Source: Halopiger xanaduensis SH-6 (GTDB lineage Archaea; Halobacteriota; Halobacteria; Halobacteriales; Natrialbaceae). From it: 64,000 nucleotides of DNA. The notes beneath the pieces are model-generated. The model had not been told where the DNA came from and ran no database searches. It saw nothing but the letters and a program-made list of their open reading frames with translations. Positions within the stretch are counted from its first letter, which is position 1. Every line of letters starts with the position of its first letter. The stretch lies in contig NC_015666.1 in the NCBI RefSeq assembly GCF_000217715.1, positions 3,298,270-3,362,269 of the forward strand, in the 5' to 3' direction. The position numbers and the translations under genes are program-made. Below are positions 1 to 8,014 of this stretch, in pieces.

Positions 1-285
1 CGCGGCGAGTGGCGCGTCGAGGCGGAACCCGAGGCGCTCCCCGCCGACGCCGATACGGACGCGGAGACCGCGAGTCGGATCTACTTCGAGGCCGTCTACG
101 ATCCCTACTCCGCGAACGAGAACGCCATCTCGCTCCCGCGGTTCGTCTCGCTGGACTGGGTGATCGAGAAGGTCGAACCGCGACTGCTCGGCGAGGCCGA
201 GGCGGTCGTCGAACGACTGGTCGCGGACATCGAGCAGCGGTCGACCCCTCGAGACGTGGAGCTGACGGTTCACGAGGTTCCCTGA
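1..285 (+). CDS. C-terminal fragment of an unidentified protein
   Basis: The reading frame is open from base 1 and ends at TGA 283-285, giving 94 residues of the end of a protein whose start lies left of the window. The fragment is acidic, contains the segment SLDWVIEKVEPRLLGEAEAVV and has typical haloarchaeal codon use, so it is very likely coding. I do not recognise the family. It is followed by 128 bases before trkA on the same strand. Confidence 0.6.
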   Translation, partial: RGEWRVEAEPEALPADADTDAETASRIYFEAVYDPYSANENAISLPRFVSLDWVIEKVEPRLLGEAEAVVERLVADIEQRSTPRDVELTVHEVP

Positions 286-413
286 CCGCTGACTGCGCCC
301 GTCGAAGCGAGTTGCAGGGGGCGGCTCGCTGTCGCCGTCGACGGTGCCGGGCGAACCCACTTACACGTCGCCGGTGAACGCCCGGCCATGGCCGCCGTTT
401 GGGGTGAGCGTCC

Positions 414-1751
414 GTGCGCGTGATCGTCGTCGGCGCGGGCGAGGTCGGCTCGAGCATCGCCGAGAGCCTCGCAACCGAACACGGGGTCGTCGTCATCGAC
501 CGGGACGAGGACCGCGTCGAGTCGGTGACCTACGCCCACGACGTGCTGGCGATCGAGGGCGACGGGACCTCGATCGAGGTCCTCGAGGAGGCGGGCATCG
601 AGCGGGCGGATCTGGTGATCGCGAGCACCGACGGCGACGAGACGAACATCGTCGTCTGCGGCGCGGCGAAGGCCGTCACGGAATCGTTCACCATCGCCCG
701 CGTCAAGCGGACGAACCTGCTGCGGACGTGGGAACGCTCTCAGAGCGCGTTCGGCGTCGATTTCATGGTTTCGACCGACCTCTACACCGCGGAGGAGATC
801 GTCAACATCGCGGGCCTGCCGGGCGCGGCCGACGTCGACGCCTTCGCCGACGGCCTCGTTCAGATGGCCGAGTTCGAGGTCACGTCCGACAGCCCCGTCG
901 CGAACGAGACCGTCTCCGAGGCCGACCGCTTCGAGTCGCTGACCTTCGCGGCGATCATCCGCGGCGACGAGGTCATCATTCCGCAGGGTGACACGGTTAT
1001 CCGCCCCGAGGACGGCGTCGTCGTCATCGGGTCCTCGGAGAGCGTCCGCGAGTTCGCCGGCGCGGTGACGCCCGCTCCGACGCTCGAGGACGCGAACGAG
1101 ATCGTCGTCATCGGCGGCAGCGAGATCGGCTACCAGACGGCGCGGCTCTTCGAGGTGGAGGGGTTCGAGCCGCGACTGCTCGAGCGCGACCCGGAGCGGG
1201 CCCGCGAACTGGCCGAGCAGTTGCCCGATACCGTCGTACTGGAGAGCGACGCGACCGACGTCGAGTTCCTCGGCCGCGAGCACATCGGGGAGGCCGACAT
1301 CGTCGTCGCCGCACTCGAGAACGACGAAAAGAACTTACTCGTCTCCTTGCTCGCGAGGCACGCCGGTGCCCAACGTACGATCGCCGTCGTCGAGGAGCCC
1401 GAGTACGTCGACCTCTTCGAGACGGTCGGCATCGACGTCGCGATCAACCCCCGCGCGGTCACGGCCGAGGAGATCACGCGATTCACTCGCGAGTTCCGAA
1501 CGGAAAACGTCGCGATGCTCGAGTCGGACCGCGCGGAGGTGTTAGAGATCGAGATCGACGACGACAGCTTGCTACTCGAGAATCGGATCAGCGACGTCGT
1601 GCGGGAATTGCCCGACGGCGTCGTCATCGGCGCGATCACCCGCGACGGACGGTTGATCACGCCGCGCGGGGACACCGTCCTCGAGCGCGGCGATCACGTG
1701 GTCGTCTTCGCCGATACGCGGGTGCTCGACGAGGTTGCGGCGGCGCTGTAG
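414..1751 (+). CDS. trkA: Trk potassium uptake regulator TrkA (double RCK protein)
   Basis: This 445-residue cytosolic protein is the NAD-binding regulatory subunit that gates a Trk/Ktr-type potassium channel. Residues 1-125 form a TrkA-N Rossmann domain opening with the dinucleotide motif VVGAGEVGSSIAE and an Asp (VVIDRDEDR) at the end of the second strand. A TrkA-C domain follows at about 135-215, and the N/C pair is repeated (second Rossmann at about 228-345 with VIGGSEIGYQTA, last TrkA-C at about 360-445). That duplicated layout and length are those of E. coli-type TrkA. The GTG start at 414 is chosen because a GGTGA Shine-Dalgarno-like stretch lies just upstream and the Rossmann strand starts at once. 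No trkH channel gene is adjacent. Confidence 0.95.
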   Translation: MRVIVVGAGEVGSSIAESLATEHGVVVIDRDEDRVESVTYAHDVLAIEGDGTSIEVLEEAGIERADLVIASTDGDETNIVVCGAAKAVTESFTIARVKRTNLLRTWERSQSAFGVDFMVSTDLYTAEEIVNIAGLPGAADVDAFADGLVQMAEFEVTSDSPVANETVSEADRFESLTFAAIIRGDEVIIPQGDTVIRPEDGVVVIGSSESVREFAGAVTPAPTLEDANEIVVIGGSEIGYQTARLFEVEGFEPRLLERDPERARELAEQLPDTVVLESDATDVEFLGREHIGEADIVVAALENDEKNLLVSLLARHAGAQRTIAVVEEPEYVDLFETVGIDVAINPRAVTAEEITRFTREFRTENVAMLESDRAEVLEIEIDDDSLLLENRISDVVRELPDGVVIGAITRDGRLITPRGDTVLERGDHVVVFADTRVLDEVAAAL

Positions 1752-1784
1752 CGGTTTCGATAGTTCTCGACGCCTCGGCGACGA

Positions 1785-2867
1785 TTACAGCGTGTACTCG
1801 TGACCCCCGTCCTCGCTCGCGAGGAACGCCTCGAGCAGGTCGATCGTCGCCGCCACGTCGTCGACGTGGGCGGTTTCGGTGACGGTGTGGAGGTACCGCG
1901 TCGGGATCGAGATCGCGCCGACGGGTTTCGCGCCCGCGACGTTCTGGAAGCCGGCCGTGTCGGTGCCGCCGGCCGGCAGGATCTCGAGTTGGTAGTCGAT
2001 CTCCTCGTCCTCGGCGACGGCCTTCAGCCGGCGGTGAACCTTCGGACTCGTGATGACGCTGCCGTCCTTGAGCTTAATCGCCGCGCCGTCGCCCAGGTCG
2101 GTGACGTGCTCGCCGTCGTCGAACCCGGGCACGTCGTTGGCGACGGTGACATCCAGTGCGATCGCGAGGTTCGGATCGACGTCGACGCCCAGCGCCTTCG
2201 CGCCGCGCAGGCCGACTTCCTCCTGGACCGTCGCACAGAAGTGGATCGTGGCCTCGGGTCCGTCGCCGTCGGCCAGTCGGCGGGCCGCCTCGAGCATCGC
2301 GAACAGGCAGATCCGGTCGTCCAGCGCCTTGCCGGTGATCGTCTCGCCCATGCGCTCGGTCGTCTGCTCCATCGTCACGAGGTCGCCGGGCGAGACCCGC
2401 TCCTCGAGTTCTTCGTAGGGGAGGCCGACGTCGACGAAGGCGTCCTCGACCTCGGGCGTCTTCTCCCGTTCTTTCTCGTCTAACGTGTGGGGCGGCGGCG
2501 AGCCGATGACGCCCGGCAGATCGCCGTCCTCGGTGTGGATCGTTACGCGCTGGGCTTTGAGCACGCGGGCGTCCCAGCCGCCGAGCGCCTCGAGTTCGAC
2601 GAAGCCGGGGCCGTCCTCGCCGCCGCGGACGTGGCGGACCATGAAACCGATTTCGTCCATGTGTGCCGCAACCGCCACGGAGTAGTCCGAATCGCCGTCG
2701 CCCTCGAGCGTCCCGACGACGTTGCCCATCGCGTCGGTGCGGACGCGGTCGACGGTGTCCTCGAGTTCTTCGACCACGAGATCGCGGACGCGGTCCTCGT
2801 AGCCGGGGACGCCGCTCGTCTCGGTCAGTTCGGTCAGGAAATCGACGTCGAAGGGAACGGATTCCAT
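1785..2867 (-). CDS. M42 family metallopeptidase (TET/FrvX-type aminopeptidase)
   Basis: The 360-residue product matches the M42 family of dinuclear metal aminopeptidases, which form large tetrahedral complexes in archaea and trim peptides in the cytosol. Visible marks are the AAHMDEIGFMV metal-binding segment near residue 65, the DDRICLFAMLEA segment, the catalytic Glu pair in TVQEEVGLRGA and ILPAGGTDTAGFQ toward the end. The start at 2867 (MESVPFDVDF) is preferred over a 34-codon extension that would add a basic, non-family leader. It is convergent with trkA, 33 bases away. M42 enzymes were long annotated as cellulase M, so that name should be avoided. Confidence 0.92.
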   Translation of the reverse strand: MESVPFDVDFLTELTETSGVPGYEDRVRDLVVEELEDTVDRVRTDAMGNVVGTLEGDGDSDYSVAVAAHMDEIGFMVRHVRGGEDGPGFVELEALGGWDARVLKAQRVTIHTEDGDLPGVIGSPPPHTLDEKEREKTPEVEDAFVDVGLPYEELEERVSPGDLVTMEQTTERMGETITGKALDDRICLFAMLEAARRLADGDGPEATIHFCATVQEEVGLRGAKALGVDVDPNLAIALDVTVANDVPGFDDGEHVTDLGDGAAIKLKDGSVITSPKVHRRLKAVAEDEEIDYQLEILPAGGTDTAGFQNVAGAKPVGAISIPTRYLHTVTETAHVDDVAATIDLLEAFLASEDGGHEYTL

Positions 2868-3010
2868 AGTGGACCGTTCGGCACGGAGAAAATAAAGTCG
2901 CGGAAAGCGGTCGTCGCCTCCGGTCCGACGGGCGTCGATTCGACGGAACGCTGTGACACTCAGTGACACCGACCGCCGAGTATTAACGCGTCCGCGCGCT
3001 ACGAGTGTGT

Positions 3011-4177
3011 ATGGCTACCGTACGTGTCGCAGGGACCGGGATCACGCCGTTCGGCAACGCGCCCGAGCGGACGAGCCGCGACCTCTTCGCCGAAGCGAGC
3101 GCCGCGGCCTTCGCGGACAGCGACGTTCCGCCGACGGACGTCGAGGCCGTCTTCTACGGCAATTTCATGGGCGAACTGTCCGAGCACCAAGGCCACCAGG
3201 GACCCCTGATGGCCGAGGCTGCAGGCGTCACCGCGCCCGCGACCCGGTACGAATCGGCCTGCGCCTCGAGCGGCGCCGCGATCCGCGATGCCGTGATGCG
3301 AATTCGCAACGGCGAGCACGACGTCGTCCTCGTCGGCGGCGCCGAGCGGATGACCAACCTCGGCACCGCGGGCGCGACCGAGGCGCTGGCCATCGCCGCC
3401 GACGACCTCTGGGAGGTGCGGGCCGGGATGACCTTCCCCGGCGCCTACGCGCTGATGGCGCAGGCGTACTTCGACCGGTACGGCGGCGATCACGAGGACC
3501 TCGCGCACGTCGCGGTCAAGAACCACGAGAACGCCCTGAACAACGAGAAGGCCCAGTACCAGAAGCCGATCGACGTCACGGACGTCCTCGAGGCGCCACC
3601 GGTGTCGACGCCGCTCGGCCTCTACGACTCGTGTCCCATCTCCGACGGCGCGGCCGCGCTCGTGCTCACCAGCGAGGAGTACGCCGAAGAACGCGGGCTC
3701 GAGGCGCCGGTCGCGATCACCGGCACCGGTCAGGGCGGCGACCGGATGGCGCTGCACGACCGCGAGTACCTCGCGCGCTCGCCCGCGGCGCGCGAGGCCG
3801 GCGACGAAGCCTACGCCGACGCCGGCGTCGACGCGGGCGACGTCGACCTCGCGGAGGTCCACGACTGCTTCACGATCGCCGAGGTGCTCGCGCTCGAGGC
3901 GCTCAACCTCGCGAACGTCGGCGAGGGGATCTCCGCGGCCCGCGACGGGCGGACGACCGCCGACGGCGAGACGCCGGTCAACCTCTCGGGCGGCCTGAAA
4001 GCGAAGGGCCATCCGGTCGGCGCGACCGGCGCGTCTCAGGTCGCCGAGATCACGGCGCTGCTCGAGGGAACGCATCCGAACAGCGAGTACGTCGCGGACG
4101 CGACGACCGGCGTCGCGCACAACGCCGGCGGGACGGTTGCCAGTGCGGTCGTGCACGTCCTAGAGGTGAGAGAATGA
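3011..4177 (+). CDS. Thiolase domain protein (acetyl-CoA acetyltransferase-like)
   Basis: This 388-residue protein belongs to the archaeal thiolase family that condenses or cleaves acyl-CoAs. The nucleophile lies in ESACASSGAAIRDAV (Cys near residue 83), the second half carries the VHDCFTIAE segment, and the C-terminus has GGLKAKGHPVGATG, the usual catalytic His region. The ATG at 3011 is used; a GTG two codons upstream is possible. It overlaps the next gene by 4 bases (ATGA), which is a DUF35 protein. In other archaea thiolases form a stable complex with DUF35 zinc/OB-fold proteins, in some cases together with HMG-CoA synthase. Substrate cannot be told from sequence. Confidence 0.93.
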   Translation: MATVRVAGTGITPFGNAPERTSRDLFAEASAAAFADSDVPPTDVEAVFYGNFMGELSEHQGHQGPLMAEAAGVTAPATRYESACASSGAAIRDAVMRIRNGEHDVVLVGGAERMTNLGTAGATEALAIAADDLWEVRAGMTFPGAYALMAQAYFDRYGGDHEDLAHVAVKNHENALNNEKAQYQKPIDVTDVLEAPPVSTPLGLYDSCPISDGAAALVLTSEEYAEERGLEAPVAITGTGQGGDRMALHDREYLARSPAAREAGDEAYADAGVDAGDVDLAEVHDCFTIAEVLALEALNLANVGEGISAARDGRTTADGETPVNLSGGLKAKGHPVGATGASQVAEITALLEGTHPNSEYVADATTGVAHNAGGTVASAVVHVLEVRE

Positions 4178-4581
4178 GCGACGATTCCGAACTCGAGTCC
4201 GAGAATGTCCGCGACGCCGGCTTCGACGACTGGCTCGACGCCGCCGCGGACGGCGAGGCCTACTACCTCGAGTGTGCCGACGGTCACGGCTCCCTCCCGC
4301 CGCGGCGGGTCTGTCCGGAGTGCGGGGCGACGGAACTCGAGGAAACGCCGCTACCGGAGACCGGCGAGATCGAGACCTACACCGTCACGCACGTGGCGAC
4401 GCCTTCCTTCGAAGATGACGCGCCGTACGCGACGGCCATCGCCGACTTCGGACCCGTCCGGCTCACCGGGCAGGTCGCCGGGACCGATCCCGAGGCAGTC
4501 GAGCGCGACCTCGAGGTCGAACTCGCGGTGACGGTGTCGGAGACGACGGGCGAGCGCGTGGTGTCGTTCCGGTCGGTCTGA
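4174..4581 (+). CDS. DUF35 OB-fold/zinc-ribbon partner of the thiolase
   Basis: The 135-residue product starts inside the stop codon of the thiolase gene (ATGA), so the pair is translationally coupled. The N-terminus is a rubredoxin-like zinc ribbon around residues 29-50 (LEC...HG...VCPEC), with one CxxC pair and a first half made of Cys and probably His rather than the usual second CxxC. The rest is an acyl-CoA-binding OB fold (GEIETYTVTHV, PYATAIADFGPVRLTGQV). In known archaeal complexes this protein bridges thiolase to its partner enzyme and helps channel the acyl-CoA intermediate. Confidence 0.9.
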   Translation: MSDDSELESENVRDAGFDDWLDAAADGEAYYLECADGHGSLPPRRVCPECGATELEETPLPETGEIETYTVTHVATPSFEDDAPYATAIADFGPVRLTGQVAGTDPEAVERDLEVELAVTVSETTGERVVSFRSV

Positions 4582-4641
4582 CGGATAGAACGTTGAGACT
4601 ACACCGGAGCGAACGCACGCAGTTTGTCAGGCAGTCCTTGT

Positions 4642-5100
4642 TCAGTAGAACTCCTCGTGGACGCGCTTCCCTTCCGTCTCGAGAATCGGCCCCTCGACGT
4701 CCGTGGATCCGCCCTTGCGGTCGATCACTTCCTCGCAGGGAATTCCGCTTTTTGCCTTCCCCCGCACGTTCGCTACCGACTTCCCGTAGACGCTGTAGAC
4801 GACCCGGTCCAGCCCGGCGTAGTGGATCGCGGTCGCGCACATCTCGCACGGTTCGGTGCTGGTGTACATGGTGCAGTCATCGCGGTCGGCGGCGTCGAGT
4901 TCGCGGGCCGCCCAGCGCGCGAGTTTGAGCTCGGGGTGGGCGGTGATGTCGCTCTCGGTCACCGTGGTGTTCCTCGAGCGCTTGACGACGGTATCGCCGA
5001 CGACGAGCAGCGATCCGTACGGGGTGTTCCCGTCGGTAACCGCCTCGCGCGCCAGCTCGATCGCCTCCCTGATGTACTCCGTGTCCGTGCCCGTGCTCAT
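4642..5100 (-). CDS. Nucleoside deaminase (cytidine/deoxycytidylate deaminase fold)
   Basis: This 152-residue enzyme carries the zinc site of the CDA superfamily: TAHPELKLAR supplies the His and catalytic Glu, and TSTEPCEMCATA supplies the two Cys ligands. HPE instead of HAE and the Tyr-rich tail (CEEVIDRKGG...VHEEFY) are more like guanine deaminase-type and related purine/pyrimidine deaminases than TadA. It would remove an amino group from a free base or nucleoside in salvage; the substrate is not settled. It is convergent with the thiolase/DUF35 pair. Confidence 0.85.
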   Translation of the reverse strand: MSTGTDTEYIREAIELAREAVTDGNTPYGSLLVVGDTVVKRSRNTTVTESDITAHPELKLARWAARELDAADRDDCTMYTSTEPCEMCATAIHYAGLDRVVYSVYGKSVANVRGKAKSGIPCEEVIDRKGGSTDVEGPILETEGKRVHEEFY

Positions 5101-5198
5101 ACGAGCCCTTCCACCGCCAGCAGTTAGTAGTCGGCGCCACGCGGCGCGCTCGAACAGAAACCGGCCGCGCTCAAGGGCACTGTCGGCCGGCTCGACGG

Positions 5199-6281
5199 CT
5201 ACTCAGACGCGCCGCCGTCCAGTCCCGGTCGCCGTTGGCGGCGCCGACCCGCGAGCAACCGCTTGAGCCGTTTTCCGGGGCCGCCCTCGATCGGCCATCC
5301 CCGGGTCCGCCACGCGGGCGGCTCCGGCTGAAACTCGGAACACGAGCCGGCGCACTCGGCGGCTGTCTGACGGCCGTCCTTTGCGGTACAGTAGGGAACC
5401 AGCTGTGGGCCGTCCTGCGGGCCCTCGGCGCGCAGTTCGAAGTACCGGCAGTCGGGCCGCATCGTGTCGACGAACGAACGCCAGCCCCGCTCGTACGCTC
5501 GTTCAGCGATGCGTTGCCGCGTCGTCGCTTTCTCCGACGGATCGACGTACTCGAACCGCGCCGCCGAGCCGCCGCGGTCGCCGTCGTCCGGCCGTTCGAG
5601 GATGCGCGTCCCCGGTTCGTCCACCGAGAGCCCGCGCGGGTACCACGCGACCTCGGCCTCGAGAGCGTCGGGCTCGAGCGCCAGTACTCCCGCTTCGACG
5701 GGGAGCCCCTCGAGCAGTACCGGTTCGACGCGCTCGCCCGTCTGTCGGGTGGCGACCCAGACCTCGTCGGCGAGACTCATCGCGACGTCGTACTCGAGTT
5801 GCGGGCCCAGCGTCCGCGCGGCGCTGGCGTCCAGATCTGGTTTGTTCTCGATCGCGATGATCCGATCGACCCAGTCGGGGTAGGGCCACTTGCGTCGGAT
5901 CTGGATCCGGTTGCCGTTCTTTCGCGCCTCGAGAATGCTGCGGTCGTCCGCGCGGTGGATCGCCTCGCGGACGTAGCGCCAGGGGTAGCCGGGGTGCGGG
6001 AGGGCGTCGCGGTAGTAGGTCCACTCCGCGGGTGCGTTCCGGACGATATGGAGAAGGTCGCCGTCGAGGCGTTTCGGACCGAACTTCGCGCGTTGCTCGA
6101 GGGCGTCGGGGTCGCACTCGAGGACGATAGTGTCCCAGCGGCGGCGCTTCGTGCCGAGCTGGCGAGCGACGAGGACGGCGGGCTCGTCGGTCCCGCCGCC
6201 GGGCGGCCACTCGCGTTCGGCCCAGCGGCAGGTCCGGAGTTCGAATTCGAACTCGGAGTCGGCGTCGGCAGTGCGAGCCAC
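5199..6281 (-). CDS. Haloarchaeal unknown, DUF5787-like, with PD-(D/E)XK nuclease-like motifs
   Basis: I recognise this 360-residue protein only as a haloarchaeal unknown of the DUF5787 type. It has marks of a RecB/Cas4-like nuclease core: WDTIVLECD (Asp50), then IIAIENKPDL with Glu145-x-Lys147 at the end of a hydrophobic strand, then QLEYDVAMSLADEVWVAT (Gln161, Tyr164) as in the helix after the active site of RecB-family nucleases. Cysteines lie at 18, 278, 298, 310 and 314, an arrangement reminiscent of one N-terminal plus three or four C-terminal metal ligands. The GTG start at 6281 has a TATA-like GCTTTTGCG about 27 bases upstream. Activity is inferred from motifs only. Confidence 0.75.
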   Translation of the reverse strand: MARTADADSEFEFELRTCRWAEREWPPGGGTDEPAVLVARQLGTKRRRWDTIVLECDPDALEQRAKFGPKRLDGDLLHIVRNAPAEWTYYRDALPHPGYPWRYVREAIHRADDRSILEARKNGNRIQIRRKWPYPDWVDRIIAIENKPDLDASAARTLGPQLEYDVAMSLADEVWVATRQTGERVEPVLLEGLPVEAGVLALEPDALEAEVAWYPRGLSVDEPGTRILERPDDGDRGGSAARFEYVDPSEKATTRQRIAERAYERGWRSFVDTMRPDCRYFELRAEGPQDGPQLVPYCTAKDGRQTAAECAGSCSEFQPEPPAWRTRGWPIEGGPGKRLKRLLAGRRRQRRPGLDGGASE

Positions 6282-6514
6282 GCGCCGGCTTGGAACCGCG
6301 CACGCAAAAGCGCTACTCGATTTCGCGACCGGACCGACGGAGCGGAGACCGATTCGGATCGATCCCTTCCGCGGGCAGATATCGCCGCGTATCCTCCGGA
6401 GAAGGACATGCTGCCGATCGGAGATCCGTCTGCTACGGTTGGGTAATAGTCACATACCACACACGTCAGATCGAATATCAAATATTATCAGTAGGGGAAA
6501 AAGTCTCTCAACGT

Positions 6515-6943
6515 ATGAAGAAACATCCCGAACCGCGCCTCGGTACCAACGGCGACGTCATCGGACAGCGAATACTCGCGTTCCTCTTAGATAGCCTCAT
6601 CATGGGTGTCGTTTTCGGCCTCCTCTTCGGAATCGGAACCGCGCTCGGCGATGCCGCCATGCTCCTGTTGCTCCTGGTCGCTTTCGCGGTCTCGATCGTC
6701 TACGGCTTCCTCCTCGAGGGGATCTACGGGTACACCCCGGGGAAGTACCTCCTCGGATTGGTCGTCGTCAAATCCGACGGCTCGGAGTGTACGATCGGCG
6801 CGTCGGTCCTCCGGAACCTGCTGTGGGTCATCGACTCGCTACCGACGTTCAACCTGATCGCGATGGCGATGATTCTGCTGACCGACGACAACCAGCGCGT
6901 CGGCGACCTCGTCGCGGACACGATCGTCGTCGAGCAACGATAG
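6515..6943 (+). CDS. RDD family membrane protein
   Basis: The 142-residue product has the RDD signature spread over the chain: GQRILAFLLDSLIMGVVFG (first helix with Arg and Asp), a second helix MLLLLLVAFAVSIVYGFLLEG, the GYTPGKYLLGL loop and a final segment ending in QRVGDLVADTIVV. Three or four membrane helices are expected. RDD proteins are poorly understood; some act as ion/proton antiporters. The ATG at 6515 is preferred because a TATA-like AAATATTATC at about 6479-6488 sits at the leaderless distance; an upstream extension would be basic and non-membrane. Confidence 0.88.
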   Translation: MKKHPEPRLGTNGDVIGQRILAFLLDSLIMGVVFGLLFGIGTALGDAAMLLLLLVAFAVSIVYGFLLEGIYGYTPGKYLLGLVVVKSDGSECTIGASVLRNLLWVIDSLPTFNLIAMAMILLTDDNQRVGDLVADTIVVEQR

Positions 6944-6997
6944 CGGGCTCAGCAAGCGACGTCCCGTCGGCGCGAAGCGATGATTCCCGCCGTCCGG

Positions 6998-7429
6998 CTA
7001 CACCTCTTCCTCGCGCTCGTCGAGAAACTCGTGGGCCTGCTCGAGAATCTCGCGCGGACCGTCCTGCGTGACGGTGTTTACGGCCTGTTCGTAATCGCGC
7101 CACTGGAGGTCGCGATGTTCGTTTGAGAGTTCCGCGCTGGCCTCGAACGACTTCGCGATGAAGAGGTGAACGGTCTTGTGGATCGTCTTGCCGTTCGCCT
7201 CGAACACGTAGTCGTAGTCCTCGCGGAAGCCGTCGAGTAGTCGGAACTCTTCGATACCTGCCTCTTCCTTTACTTCGCGGATCGCCGTCTGTTGTAGCTC
7301 TTCATCTCCTTCGACACCGCCCTTCGGAAACTCCCAGTCGCCCGGGCGGCTCTTGAGTAGAAGATACTCGCGCCGGCCCCGCGTGTCGCGGAAGAGGATC
7401 GCGCCTGCGCTCGTAGCTTCGACTGCCAT
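6998..7429 (-). CDS. Nudix hydrolase, bis(5'-nucleosyl)-tetraphosphatase type
   Basis: The 143-residue protein shows a full Nudix box, GGVEGDEELQQTAIREVKEEAGI (about residues 38-60), which binds Mg and hydrolyses nucleoside diphosphates linked to another group. WEFPKGGVE before the box and HKTVHLFIAK after it resemble asymmetric Ap4A hydrolases of the MutT group. The start at 7429 (MAVEATSAGAILF) gives a canonical N-terminus and lies about 27 bases from an AT-rich TATA-like stretch near 7452-7460; a 17-codon upstream extension is less likely. Confidence 0.9.
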   Translation of the reverse strand: MAVEATSAGAILFRDTRGRREYLLLKSRPGDWEFPKGGVEGDEELQQTAIREVKEEAGIEEFRLLDGFREDYDYVFEANGKTIHKTVHLFIAKSFEASAELSNEHRDLQWRDYEQAVNTVTQDGPREILEQAHEFLDEREEEV

Positions 7430-7611
7430 TAACCGGACTAATACGTACGACGTTAAGAGAATATCGGACTGTTCGTCCAACGTACACTGTTCGGGGTCGC
7501 GATTTCTTCGGCTTCGTAAGTCACGTCACTGAATCGTGAATCGGTTCGGACAGACCCCCCCACCCGATCTCAGCAGGCTTTTACGCCCCGACCGTTGACG
7601 ATATCGTATCC

Positions 7612-7947
7612 ATGACCTTCGTCACCCGGCTTACGCTCCAGAGCGGCGATCGCGCCGCGCTCGACGGCATCGTCGATGACATCAAATCGACCGCCGAACG
7701 GAAGGGGGCGGCGCTGAAAGGCCCCCACTCCCACCCGCCGGAGAAGCTCTCCGTTCCGCAGCACAGCCGGCTCCACGCCGACGACGACCGCCAGTTCTCC
7801 TCGTGGACGTACACCGTCTTCACCCGCGAACTCGAGATCCACGGCCACGACAACCTCGCGCGGAATATCGCCGAGCAGAACTTCCCCGACTCCGTGCACA
7901 TCGAAGCCGAAGTCGAACAGATCCGCGGAACGGGTCGCGGAAACTGA
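7612..7947 (+). CDS. uS10/mL48-like ribosomal protein paralogue
   Basis: The 111-residue product resembles ribosomal protein S10 over its length: FVTRLTLQSGDRAALDGIVDDIKSTAERKGAALKGPHS matches the first strand-helix unit of S10 and LEIHGHDNLARNI the later one. Haloarchaea carry this stand-alone uS10-like protein in addition to the true rpsJ, which sits in a ribosomal operon elsewhere. Whether it enters the ribosome is unknown to me. A TATA-like CTTTTACG at 7578-7585 lies about 30 bases upstream of the ATG, suggesting a leaderless message. Confidence 0.85.
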   Translation: MTFVTRLTLQSGDRAALDGIVDDIKSTAERKGAALKGPHSHPPEKLSVPQHSRLHADDDRQFSSWTYTVFTRELEIHGHDNLARNIAEQNFPDSVHIEAEVEQIRGTGRGN

Positions 7948-8014
7948 GCGCTGCGACGCCCGCGTCTCACCGACCGTCGATAGCACTTTTCACCTCGCCC
8001 GACGAGTTCGAAGT

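Noticed and set aside
270-1283. A 337-codon minus-strand frame over trkA
   Set aside because: It is a shadow of the trkA codon pattern, Arg/Asp repetitive and without family features.
2953-4173. An upstream extension of the DUF35 gene through the whole thiolase gene
   Set aside because: The long frame is Arg-rich nonsense before MSDDSELE; the real start is the ATG overlapping the thiolase stop.
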